Assembly: GCA_037447655.1 (NCBI GenBank)
Contig: JBBHKE010003575.1
Coordinates: 43,155 to 107,154 of the forward strand
Source: Zygnema cylindricum
Lineage: Eukaryota; Streptophyta; Zygnematophyceae; Zygnematales; Zygnemataceae
Reading direction: 5' to 3'
DNA: 64,000 nucleotides
Part shown: piece by piece, positions 1 to 10,728 of the stretch
Layout: every line of letters begins with the position of its first letter
How positions within the stretch are numbered: the stretch's first letter is position 1
Made by a program: the position numbers and the translations under genes
Notes under the pieces: model-generated
Seen by the model: only the letters and a program-made list of their open reading frames with translations
What the model was told of the DNA's origin: nothing
Database searches by the model: none

Positions 1-495
1 GGATGGCATAGGTTTGGTCATCATATCTGCTACCATCTCACTATCTGGTCGGTACTCTAAACTGATTATTTTGTTTTCTACTTTCCCTCTATCAAAGCTG
101 AGTCTGATGTCCATGTGTTTGGCTTTAAAATGATGTTTAGGATTGGCAGAAATAGAGATTGCTGCCTGAATATCACAAAAATTTTTCTCCACACCACACT
201 TAAGGTGACCAAGCTCACCAAGCAAAGACTTGACCCACATCAATTCTTTTACAGCAGAGAAGGAGGCCATATACTCAGCCTCCATGGTGAATTGAGCAAT
301 AACTTTTTGCTGTTTGCTACTCCAACAGCAAGCCCCATCACCCACATATAATACATATCCAGAAGTACATCTCCTCATCGGAGCATGACCATAACTGGCA
401 TCACTCCAAGTAGTGATGTCAGTATTCTCCCCACCCAAATGCAACCATAGATCCCTAGTTCCTATCAAATATCTAAGGACTCTCTTAGCTGCCTC
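1..495 (-). pseudogene. Copia Z RNase H domain (partial, broken)
   Basis: Minus-strand translation shows copia RNase H hallmarks: TWSDASYGHAPMRRCTSGY, then MEAEYMA, then KHMDIR. This domain removes the RNA strand after reverse transcription. It is separated from the upstream reverse transcriptase frame by one stop near 493-495, where Copia A encodes Trp in YWEAAKR. The frame is otherwise open. The C-terminus and the 3' LTR are probably just outside the window. Confidence 0.75.
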
Positions 496-2021
496 CTAAT
501 CCCTCTTAGTGGGAGCATTTAGACTTCTACTCAGCACTCCTACAGCTGCAGCTAAATCCAGCCGGGTACAATGCATAAAATAGATTAGACTTCCCAGTAC
601 TTGCCTGTAAGGAATAGTCTGCATGAACTTTTGTTCTTCAAGAGATAATTCCTCGTCTACGACTATGACTCCTTCTTCCTCACTCCCCTCACTTCCCTTC
701 TTCAACTCCATTGGAGTTGTACAACTATTAGCTTTATCCATTTGAAATTTTTCAAGCATGTTCCCTATTGCTTCTTTTTGAGTCAATCTTATAATTTTCC
801 TTTTTCGGTCTCTCTCTACTTGAATTCCCAAAATATATCTTGCTTCTCCCATATCCTTCATTTCAAATCTCCCCTTAAGATCGGTTTTCAGTTTGTTAAT
901 TTTTTCCATTGATTTACTTAAAACCAGCAAATCATCAACATAAACTGCAATAAATATAAAACCTTCCTCATCTTCGAAAACATAGATTGAGTGATCTTAG
1001 CTGATCCGGATATATCCCACACCGGTAAGAAACTCATCAAGCTTCTTATTCCACTGTCCAGGCGCCTGTTTCAAACCATAAAGAGATTTAATCAGCCGGC
1101 ATACCTTACTCTCCTCGCATTCCTCCACAAACCCTTCGGGTTGTCGCATGAAGATCTCCTCTTCCAATCCTCCATGTAAAAAGGCTGTCTTGATGTCCAT
1201 CTGGTGCACTTCCATGTCTTTTGCTGCTGCCAGGCTGAGAAGTATGCGGACGGAGGGAAATCTGACCACCGGGGCAAAGGTTTCCTCGTAGTCAATTCCC
1301 TCCTTTTGTGTAAATCCCTTTGCCACTAGTCGGGCCTTGTAGCGCTCGATTGTGTTATATGGGTTCAGTTTTAATTTGAAAACCCACTTACAACCGATTG
1401 GTTTTCGGTTAGGTGGACAATCCACCAGCTCCCAAGTATCGGCTGCCATAATTGAGGCCATCTCCTCATTAATGGCTGTCTTCCACCGATTTCTTTTTGG
1501 ACAAGTCATCGCCTCTTCATAAGTTTGAGGTTCATCTTGATGAGATAGTTTAGTTACCTTGTTATTAACTTGTTTTTCTTGCAGTCTTTTGCTACTTCTC
1601 CTTCCCCCTTCAAAATCTGAGGGCGGAATAGATGGTTCTCGTGGATTCTTTCGAACAAACTCGGCTTCTCCCCTATCCCTTGATTCCGAATCAATTTCCA
1701 CCACGTCTTCCGCTTCGGGTAGAGTTGTCACTTGAGTTTCCACAGTCGAGTCCTTTCCGGTCTGATTTGTAACTGCAAGAATGTCATCTTCTCTAAAACC
1801 TGGATAGTTAGGAAACTCAAAGTCATCGGAATTTTCTGACTCAAATCTGATTTTTACTGACTTTGTATATTTGAAAGGATCCACAGACTTTCCTTCATCC
1901 ATAACTACTAGATGCTTTACTAAGATTATATCTTCCCTTTTTAGATCATAAACTCTATATCCTTTAACATCCTCATCATAACCTAATAAGTATCCCGATT
2001 TTCCTTTAGGATCTAGCTTCT
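496..2021 (-). pseudogene. Copia Z reverse transcriptase and preceding linker
   Basis: Two open stretches in one frame (997-1902 and 496-930, with the sequence between them also readable) are separated by a single stop near 1000, inside RIS-stop-DHSIY where Copia A has RISSDHSIY. Visible motifs are WELVDCPPNRKPIGCKWVFK, YKARLVAKGFTQ, FAPVVRFPSVR, the HQMDIKTAFLHG block, [10 protein letters not shown], and the catalytic YVDDLLVL (coded at about 915-945). The part from 1900 to 2021 encodes GYLLGYDEDVKGYRVYDL, the end of the integrase C-terminal region, and starts after another stop. The RT active site is preserved but the reading frame is not continuous. Confidence 0.8.
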
Positions 2022-2577
2022 AATTAGACTGATCTGTATCTAGACTGAATACTTGACTGCCAAAAACCTTTAAGTGAGATATGTCTGGTTTCCGACCTGT
2101 TCATCTCTCATAAGGTGTTTGAAGAACTCTATTTTTGAGGTAATTAGCACAGTTCATTGCTTCTGCCCAAAACCTTTTTCTTATCTTCTTATCTGACAAA
2201 ATACTTCTAGCACTATCACTTAGTGTTTTATTTAACCTTTCAGCTACCCCATTGTGTTCCGGGTTTTCTGGAACTGTCTTTTGGTGTTGGACCCCATTTT
2301 CCCTCAAAAAAACTTCAAACTAGTTAGAAGTATACTCTCCACTATTGTCACTCCTTATTCTCTTCATTGGAGTTTCATGGAGTTTTTCGCTTCGTGCTTT
2401 ATATTGTCTAAAACAATCCTGAGCTTCGGACTTGTTTTTCAAAAAACACACTCGGGAATACCGAGACCAATCATCAGTGATGGTCATCATAAACTCTTCC
2501 TCCCCGGTGAGGGCACTTTAGCTAGTCCCCAAATATCTGTGTGTACTAGATCTAGAATTTTTTCTCCCTTATAGGTG
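2022..2577 (-). pseudogene. Copia Z integrase core (distal part)
   Basis: Minus-strand translation contains NGVQHQKTVPENPEHNGVAE followed by RLNKTLSDSAR and NCANYLKNRV, the segment of copia integrase with the catalytic Glu (in NGVAERLN). A stop near 2100 replaces the Trp of PYERWG found in Copia A, and another near 2021 replaces the Trp of WKLD. The domain is separated from its N-terminal part by the solo LTR at 2578-3625, which sits between the zinc-finger-like CSGCAQGK region and the first catalytic Asp region. Confidence 0.75.
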
Positions 2578-3625
2578 TGAAACTCTGAGACATCCATAAG
2601 TCCCCAAAGTAGACAGCTTCCAAGAAGCCTCTAGGATAATCCTGACCCCTTATTGTTCAAGCAAAAATAACTGCCACATTGGTAGACAAAATCCTTGACC
2701 ACCTGCACCTCTGTGAAGGCAAGACTCCCCTGAGTCGGTAGCAAAAAGAATCTCTGAATTTGCTCCCCTGAGCAGTAAGTTATGGAGGGTCAAAGTTGAC
2801 CTTTTGTACAGAAGCTCTCTGAAGAGGGGGTCCTATCTTTTAATTTTTCTAAGTCCTATCTCTCTCACAGACTCTATCTACTAATGTACGGAACCAATCA
2901 GAATTGAGTTCCGTACGCAAAAGTACAGCTGCCAGTGTACTTTAGGTACGGACATTGTACGACATCGCCTAAATGTCGACACATGTCAAATCCGGATTCG
3001 GTGCCATAATCTCCGGAGATTCTACAATCCAACGGAATTTCGCCACGCGTCATCCGATGTGGCGATGGCCACAAACCGCCAAAATCTTCCTCCGTGATCT
3101 CGACGCTAATCTCGACCGTCTGATTAAATTCGGATTTAATCGTAGCCGTAATAAATACATACACAATATTTGTTTCACTTACGAAACAAATGCGCGGTAT
3201 TGATTTTTGTTCGTACCGTAATTCGTACATTATATATTACTGGATGTTTGTATCCCGTAATCCATTTCAGTTAAATGATTTATCGCACGTATAATCATTT
3301 AAATAAATATCAAACTATATAGTATGTAACACTACTGCTAGACTTAACGGCTAAGGCTACGGGCTACTTCCTGTCTGCCGGCCGGTAGGTACAAGGATCA
3401 AATCCTGCCGCCGGCACATACCTTTTAAATAAATAAATAAACCCTAATATAAAATTCCCGTAAACCTCAGGATAGCCAAGGTAGCCATGGCTCTAGCTTC
3501 CTCTCCAATTTCTCAGTGACTGCGACAAGTTTGAGAGTTGGAGAGAGAAGTTAGAGATAGACTGCCTCGGCTTCTATATTTCTTTTCAGACCTAGAAAAT
3601 ACTAATAGAACCATTAGTTTCTACA
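2578..3625 (-). mobile_element. Solo LTR (1048 bp) inserted in Copia Z
   Basis: Read on the minus strand the segment starts TGTAGAAAC and ends GAGTTTCA, the usual TG...CA of an LTR. It is flanked on both sides by the 5-bp repeat AGGTG (2573-2577 and 3626-3630). Copia Z coding sequence resumes exactly across it: the codons before and after match the uninterrupted ones of Copia A near 8085-8105. The last 450 bp of the LTR resemble the Copia A LTRs (for example the stretch around GGAAGCTGTCTACT), so it is a diverged member of that family. There is no internal region, so it is a solo LTR left by LTR-LTR recombination. Confidence 0.88.
3335..3419 (+). repeat. tRNA-like module inside the solo LTR (antisense to the LTR)
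   Basis: The plus strand here has an A-box-like TTAACGGCTAAGGCTACGG and, about 50 bp later, a B-box-like GGATCAAATCC followed by a GCCGGC stem region. Spacing and order resemble a tRNA gene or the head of a tRNA-derived SINE. The corresponding position of the Copia A LTRs has a similar module on the same relative strand. I do not call it a functional tRNA gene because I cannot fold a complete cloverleaf. Confidence 0.4.
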
Positions 3626-4050
3626 AGGTGGTTGTTTTAGGAAAGGGTAATCTATGTGTTTTACCTTGAGCACATCCACTACAGTCACTTAGATTCTCAC
3701 TCTCACCAAACTGAATCCCTTCCACCACTCCCATCTTTTTCATCTCTCTTAACTTGTCTAGATTCACATGCCCAAGCCTCTTATGCCAAATCATAATATC
3801 ATGAACACCAACATAATAAAGTTTCTTCTTTTCATTACTTAAAACCAGCCTAAACATCCCATGGCTACCTTTCTCAGCAATGAAATAGACATCCTCCTCA
3901 AAACTAGCAGTAAAGACTCCTTCCCTAGTGCTAGTAAAAAAACCCTTATCATCTAATACGGACGTAGAGATGAGGTTTTTGTTCAGCTCCGGAATAAACA
4001 ATACATTGGAGAATGTTACTATGGATGTCTTTCCTTCTACTAACACTTTC
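3626..4050 (-). pseudogene. Copia Z GAG-pre-integrase domain
   Basis: The minus strand encodes VLVEGKTSIVTFSNVLFIPE, NLISTSVLDDKGF, IMIWHKRLGHVNLDKLREMK and CSGCAQGKTHRLPFPKTTT. The HKRLGHVN...CSGC part is the HHCC zinc-binding domain at the N-terminus of copia integrase. It is close to the homologous part of Copia A (7649-8100). Upstream it is cut by the Copia A LTR at 4051, and downstream by the solo LTR. The copy is broken by insertions rather than by internal stops. Confidence 0.8.
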
Positions 4051-5015
4051 TGTTGAAAATGGAGGTATTTTGTAGTCTTCTTATGGACTTACTGCAACCC
4101 TCATACTTGTTGTAGTCACTGAGGACCTGTATAAAGCCATGGCTGCCTGCTGCAGCTAAAGGAGACAGGCAGATCATTCAGGGCAGTTTTTCTGTGCAAA
4201 ATAAATTACTGCACCTTGTGAGAATTGACCCAGTGACCTCTGGATGATAACCGTACGGACCAGCCGTACGCCTTATCCAGTAAGCCTTGAAGATTCGATA
4301 CATGTATATGGCGCGATAATAATTTAAAGTTGTACAGCACCGGACATTTCATTTAACAAATTACGGAACGATTTATGCATGGAAACATACCGCGTCGCAC
4401 GAAATCGGGACCGCACGAAATTTACGAATTAACATTTAATTTCGTCGGACGAAATTAAAATGTCTAGATCGAACGACTCACAATGGGGGTCGGAATACCG
4501 GAATAGACATTTGGCGGTTTGCGGAGCAGATGTCGGCGGATGACACGTGGCAACATATGGTTGGACAGCGGACATTACGGGAGGAGCAACTACGGCTCCG
4601 GAACTGACACGCGTCAGCGGACCGGCCATGCCTTACTATGGCCGTACAAGAAGTACAACGGTACCTGTACCTTCTTGTAATTTACAGTAATATGATTGGT
4701 CTAGTACCTTAGAGATAGGTTTAGAGAGGTAGCTTAGGACTTAGAAAAATTAGAAGATAGGACCCTCTCTCCCAGAGAGCTTCTGTACAAAAGGTCAACT
4801 TTGACCCTCCATAACTTACTGCTCAGGGGAGCAAATTCAGATATTCTTTTTGCTATCGACTCAAAGGAGTCTTGCCTTCACAGAGGTGTAGGTGGTCAGG
4901 GTTTTTGTTCGCCAGGGTGGCAGTTATTTTTGCTGAAACACAAAGGGGTCAGGATTATCCTGAAGGCTTCTTGGAAGCTGTCTACTCTGAGGACTTATGG
5001 AGGTCTCAGAGTTTT
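4051..5015 (+). repeat. Copia A 5' LTR (right end approximate)
   Basis: It starts TGTTGAAAATGGAGG, the same terminus as the copy at 10729. By homology to the solo LTR at 2578-3625 it ends around CTCAGAGTTT near 5015, possibly extending to about 5064. It contains the antisense tRNA-like module (about 4205-4290), tracts rich in CGTAC, and the shared block GCTCAGGGGAGCAA. No convincing tRNA-complementary primer site was found directly after it. Confidence 0.75.
4205..4290 (-). repeat. tRNA-like module in the Copia A 5' LTR
   Basis: Read on the minus strand, the segment contains GGATAAGGCGTACGG (A-box-like, resembling tRNA-Arg) and, downstream, a B-box-like stretch ending in GGTCAATTC. The 3' LTR has the same module at about 10876-10945 (TTGGATAAGGCGCATGGC, then GATCAATTCCC). 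It is carried in both LTRs, so it was part of the element before insertion. Confidence 0.4.
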
Positions 5016-6467
5016 TGTCTTTTGTGGAGACCGTAGCTCGGGTGGGTGGTTAGCACTATCCTCTCTTTGGGCGGTTTGGACTTTTGTTGTTTGAAGTTTA
5101 GAAGAGTCTTTTTGGATCCGTACGGCGGAACCGAGGGGTGAGGGAGACTCATACCTGTCTTCGGGGCCATTGGGAGAGTTTCCTTCTTTTGAGTTTGGTC
5201 ATCATTGCACTCCGGGGTATGTTTGCTTGCTTCACCAATGTCATTTACTTTTATCTTTATTTCCATTCTCTGGGGCAAGGTGATATTGTTTAATCTGAAA
5301 GAGCCGATTTTTATTGTTTGTATATTTTTGCGTGGAAGTTATTTGCATACTCTTGTGGTTGTCGTTGGGTTTCTGTCTAGAGATCTTGTGGGCCGGATCG
5401 GATGACTAGCCTTCCTTTTCTATTCTTTGAAGAGTGGGCAAGGGAGTAGCATTTAGTAGGCTTCCAGTGGAAAAAGCACTGGAATCTGAAGGGGGGTACG
5501 GGGTACTTGTACTTTTCCATTTACTTTTACTCTCAATTCCACATTATTACCTATGCATATCCCTTGGGGGGAAAGATAGAGAAGGGCATGGTCACGGGTT
5601 TTGGGATTCATCAGCATTTGGGGTGGATGGCAGGTTTCTCATGCACACCTCACAGGACATTTTACCTGAACCTCACGGTCCCCAGGCTTGCTCGACAAGC
5701 TTTAGTTTTTTTTATGCCTCGAGCGTTAGGGAGAGAGAGTTTCACGACTTAGCATATGTTAGGATGTAAGTTCGTTTCATTACACACCAAAATTGATGTT
5801 CCACTAGATCGATAGGGATTACACCTTTGTATACACTCCCGAGACACAAATCACTACAAGAAAGAAGACACTCCATAATATCCGGTTGTTAGTGCATAGA
5901 TACACTTGAGGACAAAATGGCATTTGGAGATTTGTCTACGGTTCCGAATCTGATATGTTCACGGCGGACGGAGCCCTCCAGCAAATGCTGGTCCGTGTGA
6001 ACTACATACACGACAAATGACGTGGCATAAAGAATCCTACTACATTGTTAATATCTGGTAAGTAGATTTTTGTCTTTGTGTGGTTAGCTGATTAGTAAAT
6101 GAATCTTTTTGAATAACGTACCTTGTTCGGTTTGAGCCGTAGGTATTTATTGTACAGCTCGTATGCCTGTGTACGTTCAGCAGCATAGGCTTTAGTGTAT
6201 ATTATTAGGACTAGACAACTTTGACGGTATGAACAGTTTGTTGTCAAAAACTGTACAGCCTGTTTTTGGCATATTTATCTGTGAATATCTTCCAGATCTG
6301 TGGACGAAATTGTTTGTTAACTTCTGTGTGTGTTAATTCTGATGTTTTTTACATTTTGGTAGATTTCCAGAGCTATTGTGTCTCTCGTTCGATTTTCTAT
6401 CAACTGTTAAAGTTCTTGTATTTTCAAACCGGTTTTTGAGAAAGTTTCTTGCTTGGTTTGGTTCCGA
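5016..6467 (+). other. Copia A leader between 5' LTR and gag
   Basis: About 1.4 kb without a credible gene. Open stretches here (for example 5434-5769) have no recognisable domain. A sequence near 6357 (TGGTA, five extra bases, then CCAGAGC) resembles a disrupted initiator-Met primer-binding site but lies too far from the LTR end to be accepted. Nothing else was identified. Confidence 0.4.
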
Positions 6468-7595
6468 GATGACTACACCGGCATCCTCATCGTCTCCATC
6501 CGCAAAATTGGGAGTTCCACCAGGGTTTGGAGGATCTCGGTTCACAGGAGGATCTGTGGGGGTAGAGGCAGAAGAGGATGTTGGAGAGAGCATCGTGTCA
6601 GACATAGGGAAGGAGAAGGGGAAGGAGAAACTTACACCGATGCCTACTCGATCGCTTTTGGCAGCAGGTGTTCTGAAAAAACCGAGGCTAATGATAGTTA
6701 AATCTGGGATTTCAACAATACCGTGGCGACTCATTTTATTATCGGGCGTCTCACCCAAGCAGTGGCAACACCTCATCTTCATGTGGAATGGGCGGACGAG
6801 TTGTGGGAGGCACTTGTTAACATTTACAACAGTGGTATGATTCAGCAACAGAAGCTGGCAGATCAGATGGTACAGGCTTATGGGTACAAAGGGGGAAAGA
6901 TGTTAGATTTTTGTAACGACTTGGCCGGGTTATTTATTTAGTCAGAGAGTGCAAGGAAAAAGGAGACCGAGAAAGAGAAGGTGAATACTTTGTTGATGAA
7001 ACTCCCAGATGATTATTACAAATTATGAAAACATAACAGGGTTCAGGACTTGCCAGATCATCGATGGATCTGGAACTCCGTTGTGGGAATGATTTTGGTT
7101 CGGGAAAACACAATTGAGATTCGTAGAGGAGGAAAGAGTGTTCAGGCATTGGCTGCTGGAACTAATTGGGGAGACAAGGATTCCAAGAAACCTTATGGAA
7201 ACTTTGGTGGAGGGGGAAGAGGAAATCAATCGGAAGGATCTGGATCGAGGCCTCCGAAGGGGCTTTGTCACTTTTGTAAGAAGTCGGGACATTACATGGC
7301 GGAGTGTACTAAACTGACAGAGTTGAGATTGAAGGAGGAACAGGTCCAAAAACCAGCCGCAAAGAAAAAGAAGGCATTTGTGGGAACACAAGTCATCGGA
7401 GAGGACTCCGATGAGGACGATGGAGAACTTCTCCTCAACGAGGAGCTGGAGGTGAAAGGTGAGCCAGAGATTCCAAGGAGGCAAAAGTGTGCTTTCGGTG
7501 GAGTAAGAGAAGCTTCTGAAGAAGGATGGATTATTGATTCAGGAGCCTCTATGCATATGTGTAGAGAAAAACCATTGTTTACCAAAATGAGATAG
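6468..7595 (+). pseudogene. Copia A gag with zinc knuckle and protease site
   Basis: It starts ATG at 6468 (MTTPASSSSPSAKLG), then shifts frame near 6720, where the matching Gag sequence (HLHVEWADELWEALVNIYNS, QQKLADQMVQAYGY) continues in another frame to a stop near 6940. A further segment from 7050 has a CCHC zinc knuckle, CHFCKKSGHYMAEC, followed by the retropepsin active site WIIDSGASMHMC at about 7528-7563. A stop follows at 7595. Gag forms the capsid and the knuckle binds RNA. The DSG triad of the protease is intact, but at least two frameshifts and one stop make it a pseudogene. Confidence 0.8.
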
Positions 7596-7648
7596 ATCCC
7601 TACTGTAGAGATAGAGTAAAGGGATGGGAGAATAGTCACCACTAATTA

Positions 7649-8608
7649 GTGGGATATGTGGATCTGAGAGTCTTGGTTGATGGAAAGGCATCCATAGTCA
7701 CTTTCTCTGATGTTCTTTTTATCCCAGAGTTGAACAAGAATCTTATCTCTACGTCGGTCTTAGATGATAAGGGTTTTGAGACTAGTACTAAGAAAGGAGT
7801 CTTTGTTGCTAGGTATGAGAATGAAGTGTACTTCACAGCTGAAAAGGGTAGCCAAGGAATGTTTAGGCTGAATTTGAGTAATGGAAAGACGGGAGTTTAC
7901 TATGCTGGTGTAAGTGATTTGATGATGTGGCATAAAAGATTGGGACATGTGCATCTAGATAGATTAAAAGAAATGAAGAAAATGGGTGTAGTTGAGGGCA
8001 TACATTTTGGAGATGATGAGACTTTGGATGATTGTAGTGGGTGTGCTCAAGGAAAAGCTCGCAGATTGCCTTTTCCAAAAGCCACAACATATAAGGGTGA
8101 AAAGGTTTTAGATTTGGTTCACACTGACATATGGGGACAGGCCAAAGTGCGATCAGTTGAAGGGAAAAGATTTATGCTTACTATCACTGACGATTGGTCT
8201 AGATACTCCAGAGTATATTTCTTGAAAAACAAATCTGAGGCTTCGGCTTATTTTAATGAATATAAATCATAGAGTTAAAAGCTTCATGAGACACCTATAA
8301 AGAGAGTGAGAAGTGATAATGGGGGGGAATTCACTTGTAATGAGTTTGAGGATTACTTGAAAGAGGAAGGAATTCAACACCAAAAAACTGTCCCAAAGAA
8401 TCCAGAACAAAATGGTGTAGCCGAGAGACTAAATCAGACATTAAGTGATAGTGCCCGTAGTATGTTGACGGATAAAAAGATAAGGAAAAGTTTTTGGGGA
8501 GAAGCTATGAATTGTGCTAACTATCTCAAAAATAGAGTCCTTACCTCAGCTGTAAAAGGTCAAACACCTTATGAAAGATGGGGAGAAAACCTAACATATC
8601 ACACTTAA
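7649..8608 (+). pseudogene. Copia A GAG-pre-integrase and integrase core
   Basis: Encodes MMWHKRLGHVHLDRLKEMKK and CSGCAQGKARRLPFPK (zinc-binding N-terminal domain), then LVHTDIWGQAKV with the first catalytic Asp. A stop at 8272 precedes MRSDNGGEFTCNEF (second Asp) and NPEQNGVAERLNQTL (catalytic Glu). The DDE triad is therefore complete in sequence. The stop between the first and second Asp is the main lesion. Integrase would insert the cDNA into chromosomes. It is nearly collinear with the Copia Z fragments. Confidence 0.82.
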
Positions 8609-9132
8609 AGGTGTTTGGAAGTCAAGTGTTTAGTTTAAACACAGAAAAATCTGATTGGAAGTTAGATGCTAGAGGAAATTCGGGATACTTACTTGGGTAT
8701 GATGAGAACGTAAAAGGGTATAGAGTTTATGATCTTGGTAGAGAAGACATAATTCTAGTAAAACACTTCGTAGTTATGGATGAAGGAAAATCCAGAGTTC
8801 CCTTTAATGACACTAAACCGGTCATAATTAGAATTGAATCCGAAAGTGAGTTAGATGCAGATTCTACTAACCGAACTCTGGTTCAGCCTGACCGTGCAGA
8901 GGAAGAGAAAAATCTGACCGAGAGTGACCCTCTTTTGGAGTCACATCTTCCGATTCAAACCGAGGAAGAAAACGAGGAATACAGGAAATGGATGATGAAC
9001 GACCGGAGATGGACTCCACAGATAGGGGAGAAGGTGAAGTTGTTCGGAGGAACCCGAGATTACCCTCGATTCCCGCGTCAGAATTTGAAGGAGGAAGGAG
9101 AAGCAGCAAGAGACTTCAAGAGAGACAAGTGA
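8578..9132 (+). pseudogene. Copia A integrase C-terminal region and linker
   Basis: It begins in ISHLKVFGSQVFSLNTEKSD, followed by GYLLGYDENVKGYRVYDLGR and FVVMDEGKSRVPF, matching Copia Z. After about residue 100 the sequence becomes acidic and low in conservation, typical of the copia linker before RT. A frame change near 8985 moves the continuing homology (RLPSIPASEFEGGRRSSKRL) to another frame. Confidence 0.7.
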
Positions 9133-9960
9133 ACAACAAGGTAACTAAGCTATCACATTTGAGCGAACCCCAGACTTACCAGAAGCAGTTAATAGTCTGG
9201 AAGGTGGTAGATGGGTCACAGCTATTAATGATGAGATGGCTTCCATTATGGAAGTAAACACTTGGGAGTTGGTGGATTGTCCTCCGGATAGAAAACCAAT
9301 AAGGTGCAAGTGGGTAATAACACTATCAAGTGATACAAAGCCAGATTAATGGCAAAGGGGTTCACACAGAAGGAGAGAATTGATTATGAGGAGACTTTTG
9401 CTCCAGTTCCGTCCGGATTCTACTTAGTCTCGCGGCAGCAAGAAGACATGGAAGTGCACTAGAAGGACATCAAAACCGCTTTCTTACACGGAGAATTGGA
9501 AGAAGAGATCTTCATACGACAACCATAAGGATTTGTGGAGAAAGGAGAAGAAAGCAAGGTGTGCAAATTGATAAAGTCCCTTTATGGACTAAAGCAAGCT
9601 CCACGCCAATGGAACAAAAAGTTGGACGAGTTTTTTACAAGTTTGGGATATATCCGAATTAGTTCGGATCATTCCATCTACTTATTTGAGGAAGAGGAAG
9701 GTATAATTTTCATTGCCATATATGTTGATGATTTGCTTGTTTTGAGTAAATCAATGGTGAAAATTAATAGATTGAAAAAGGATCTAAAGAGTAGATTTGA
9801 AATGAAAGTTTTGGGGGAGGCAAAGTACATTTTGGGAATTCAAATGGAGAAGGATAGAGAAAAGAAAACAATTAGACTAACTCAAAAGGAAGCAATTGGG
9901 AATATGCTTGAAAATTTCAAATGGAAAAAGCAAATAGTTGTACGACTCCAATGGACTTAA
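9133..9960 (+). pseudogene. Copia A reverse transcriptase
   Basis: The first part (about 9255-9535) is readable only through several stops and small deletions (WELVDCPPDRKPIRCKWV, then TFAPV). From 9535 an open stretch encodes [36 protein letters not shown], the catalytic YVDDLLVLSKSM (about 9720-9755), and a thumb-like segment LGEAKYILGIQMEKDREKK. A stop near 9960 and frame change precede RNase H. It is the polymerase that copies element RNA into cDNA, inactive here because of the lesions. Confidence 0.8.
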
Positions 9961-9995
9961 AGAATGGAAATTAGGGGAGCTTAGAGGAGGAAGTC

Positions 9996-10715
9996 TTGAT
10001 CTTGGATAATGAGCTAGAACTTGAGGAAAGCAAGTTCATGCAAACTATTCCGTACAGACAAGTTGTCGGTAGTTTGATCTACTTTATGAACTGTACTCGT
10101 CCGGATATAGCTACAATTGTGGGAGCATTAAGTAGGAGTCTGAATGATCCTAGGAAGAAATATTGGGAAGCGGCCAAAAGGGTCATGCGGTATTTGGTAG
10201 GAACAAGAGATTTGTGGTTGCATCTGGGTGGGGATAACACTGACATCACTACTTGGAGTGATGCTAGTTATGGGGATGCTCCGATGAGGAGGTGTACTTC
10301 TGGATATGTGTTGTATGTTGTGAATGGGGCTTGTTGTTCGAGCAATAAGCAACAAAAGGTGATTGCTCAGTCCATCATGGAGGCTGAGTATATGGCCTCT
10401 TGTTCTGCTGTGAAAGAATTAATGTGGGTGAAATCTTTGCTTCAAGAATTGGGATACATGAAGAATGGAGTACAAAAGATATTTTCTGATAATCAAGCTG
10501 CGATTGCAATTGCAGCAAACCCTAAGCATCATTTTAAAGCAAAACACATGGATATTCGTTTGAGCTTTGTTAGGGAGAAAGTTGAGAATAAAATCATTAG
10601 TTTGGAATATAGACCACATGGTGAGATGGTAGCAGATATGATGACTAAACCGGTTCCTTCTCCTAAATTAATATTTTGTAGGGAGAAGTGTGGACTGAAG
10701 CAAAAGATAGACTAG
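9996..10715 (+). pseudogene. Copia A RNase H domain
   Basis: An open frame of 239 residues with PYRQVVGSLIYFMNCTRPDI, the TWSDASYGDAPMRRCTSGY block with the first catalytic Asp, MEAEYMASCSAVKELMWVKS, and the C-terminal ADMMTKPVP. It ends at TAG 10713-10715, just before the polypurine tract (about 10716-10728) and the 3' LTR at 10729. The domain itself looks intact but is cut off from the rest of pol. Confidence 0.8.
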
Positions 10716-10728
10716 AAAATAAAGGGAG

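Larger units (their letters stand above)
1..4050 (-). mobile_element. Copia Z: decayed Ty1/copia element, minus strand, 3' end beyond window
   Basis: On the minus strand the region reads, from 4050 down to 1, GAG-pre-integrase, integrase, reverse transcriptase and RNase H, the Ty1/copia domain order. Its proteins closely match those of Copia A, so the two are one family. The copy is broken by a solo LTR (2578-3625) and by Copia A, which entered at 4050. A short continuation is visible just after Copia A: the minus strand of 11741-11769 translates as LVNMGTHK and lines up codon for codon with LVGYVDLR of Copia A. The RNase H end and 3' LTR lie off the left edge. Several in-frame stops show it is dead. 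Confidence 0.85.

Noticed and set aside
3335-3419. Functional tRNA gene
   Set aside because: Only A-box and B-box similarity; acceptor and anticodon arms cannot be paired convincingly by eye.
5006-5769. Several open frames in the Copia A leader
   Set aside because: No similarity among copies and no domain; position between LTR and gag argues for leader sequence.
6357-6374. Possible primer-binding site for Copia A (TGGTA...CCAGAGC)
   Set aside because: Has a 5-base insertion and lies about 1.3 kb after the LTR end inferred from the solo LTR.
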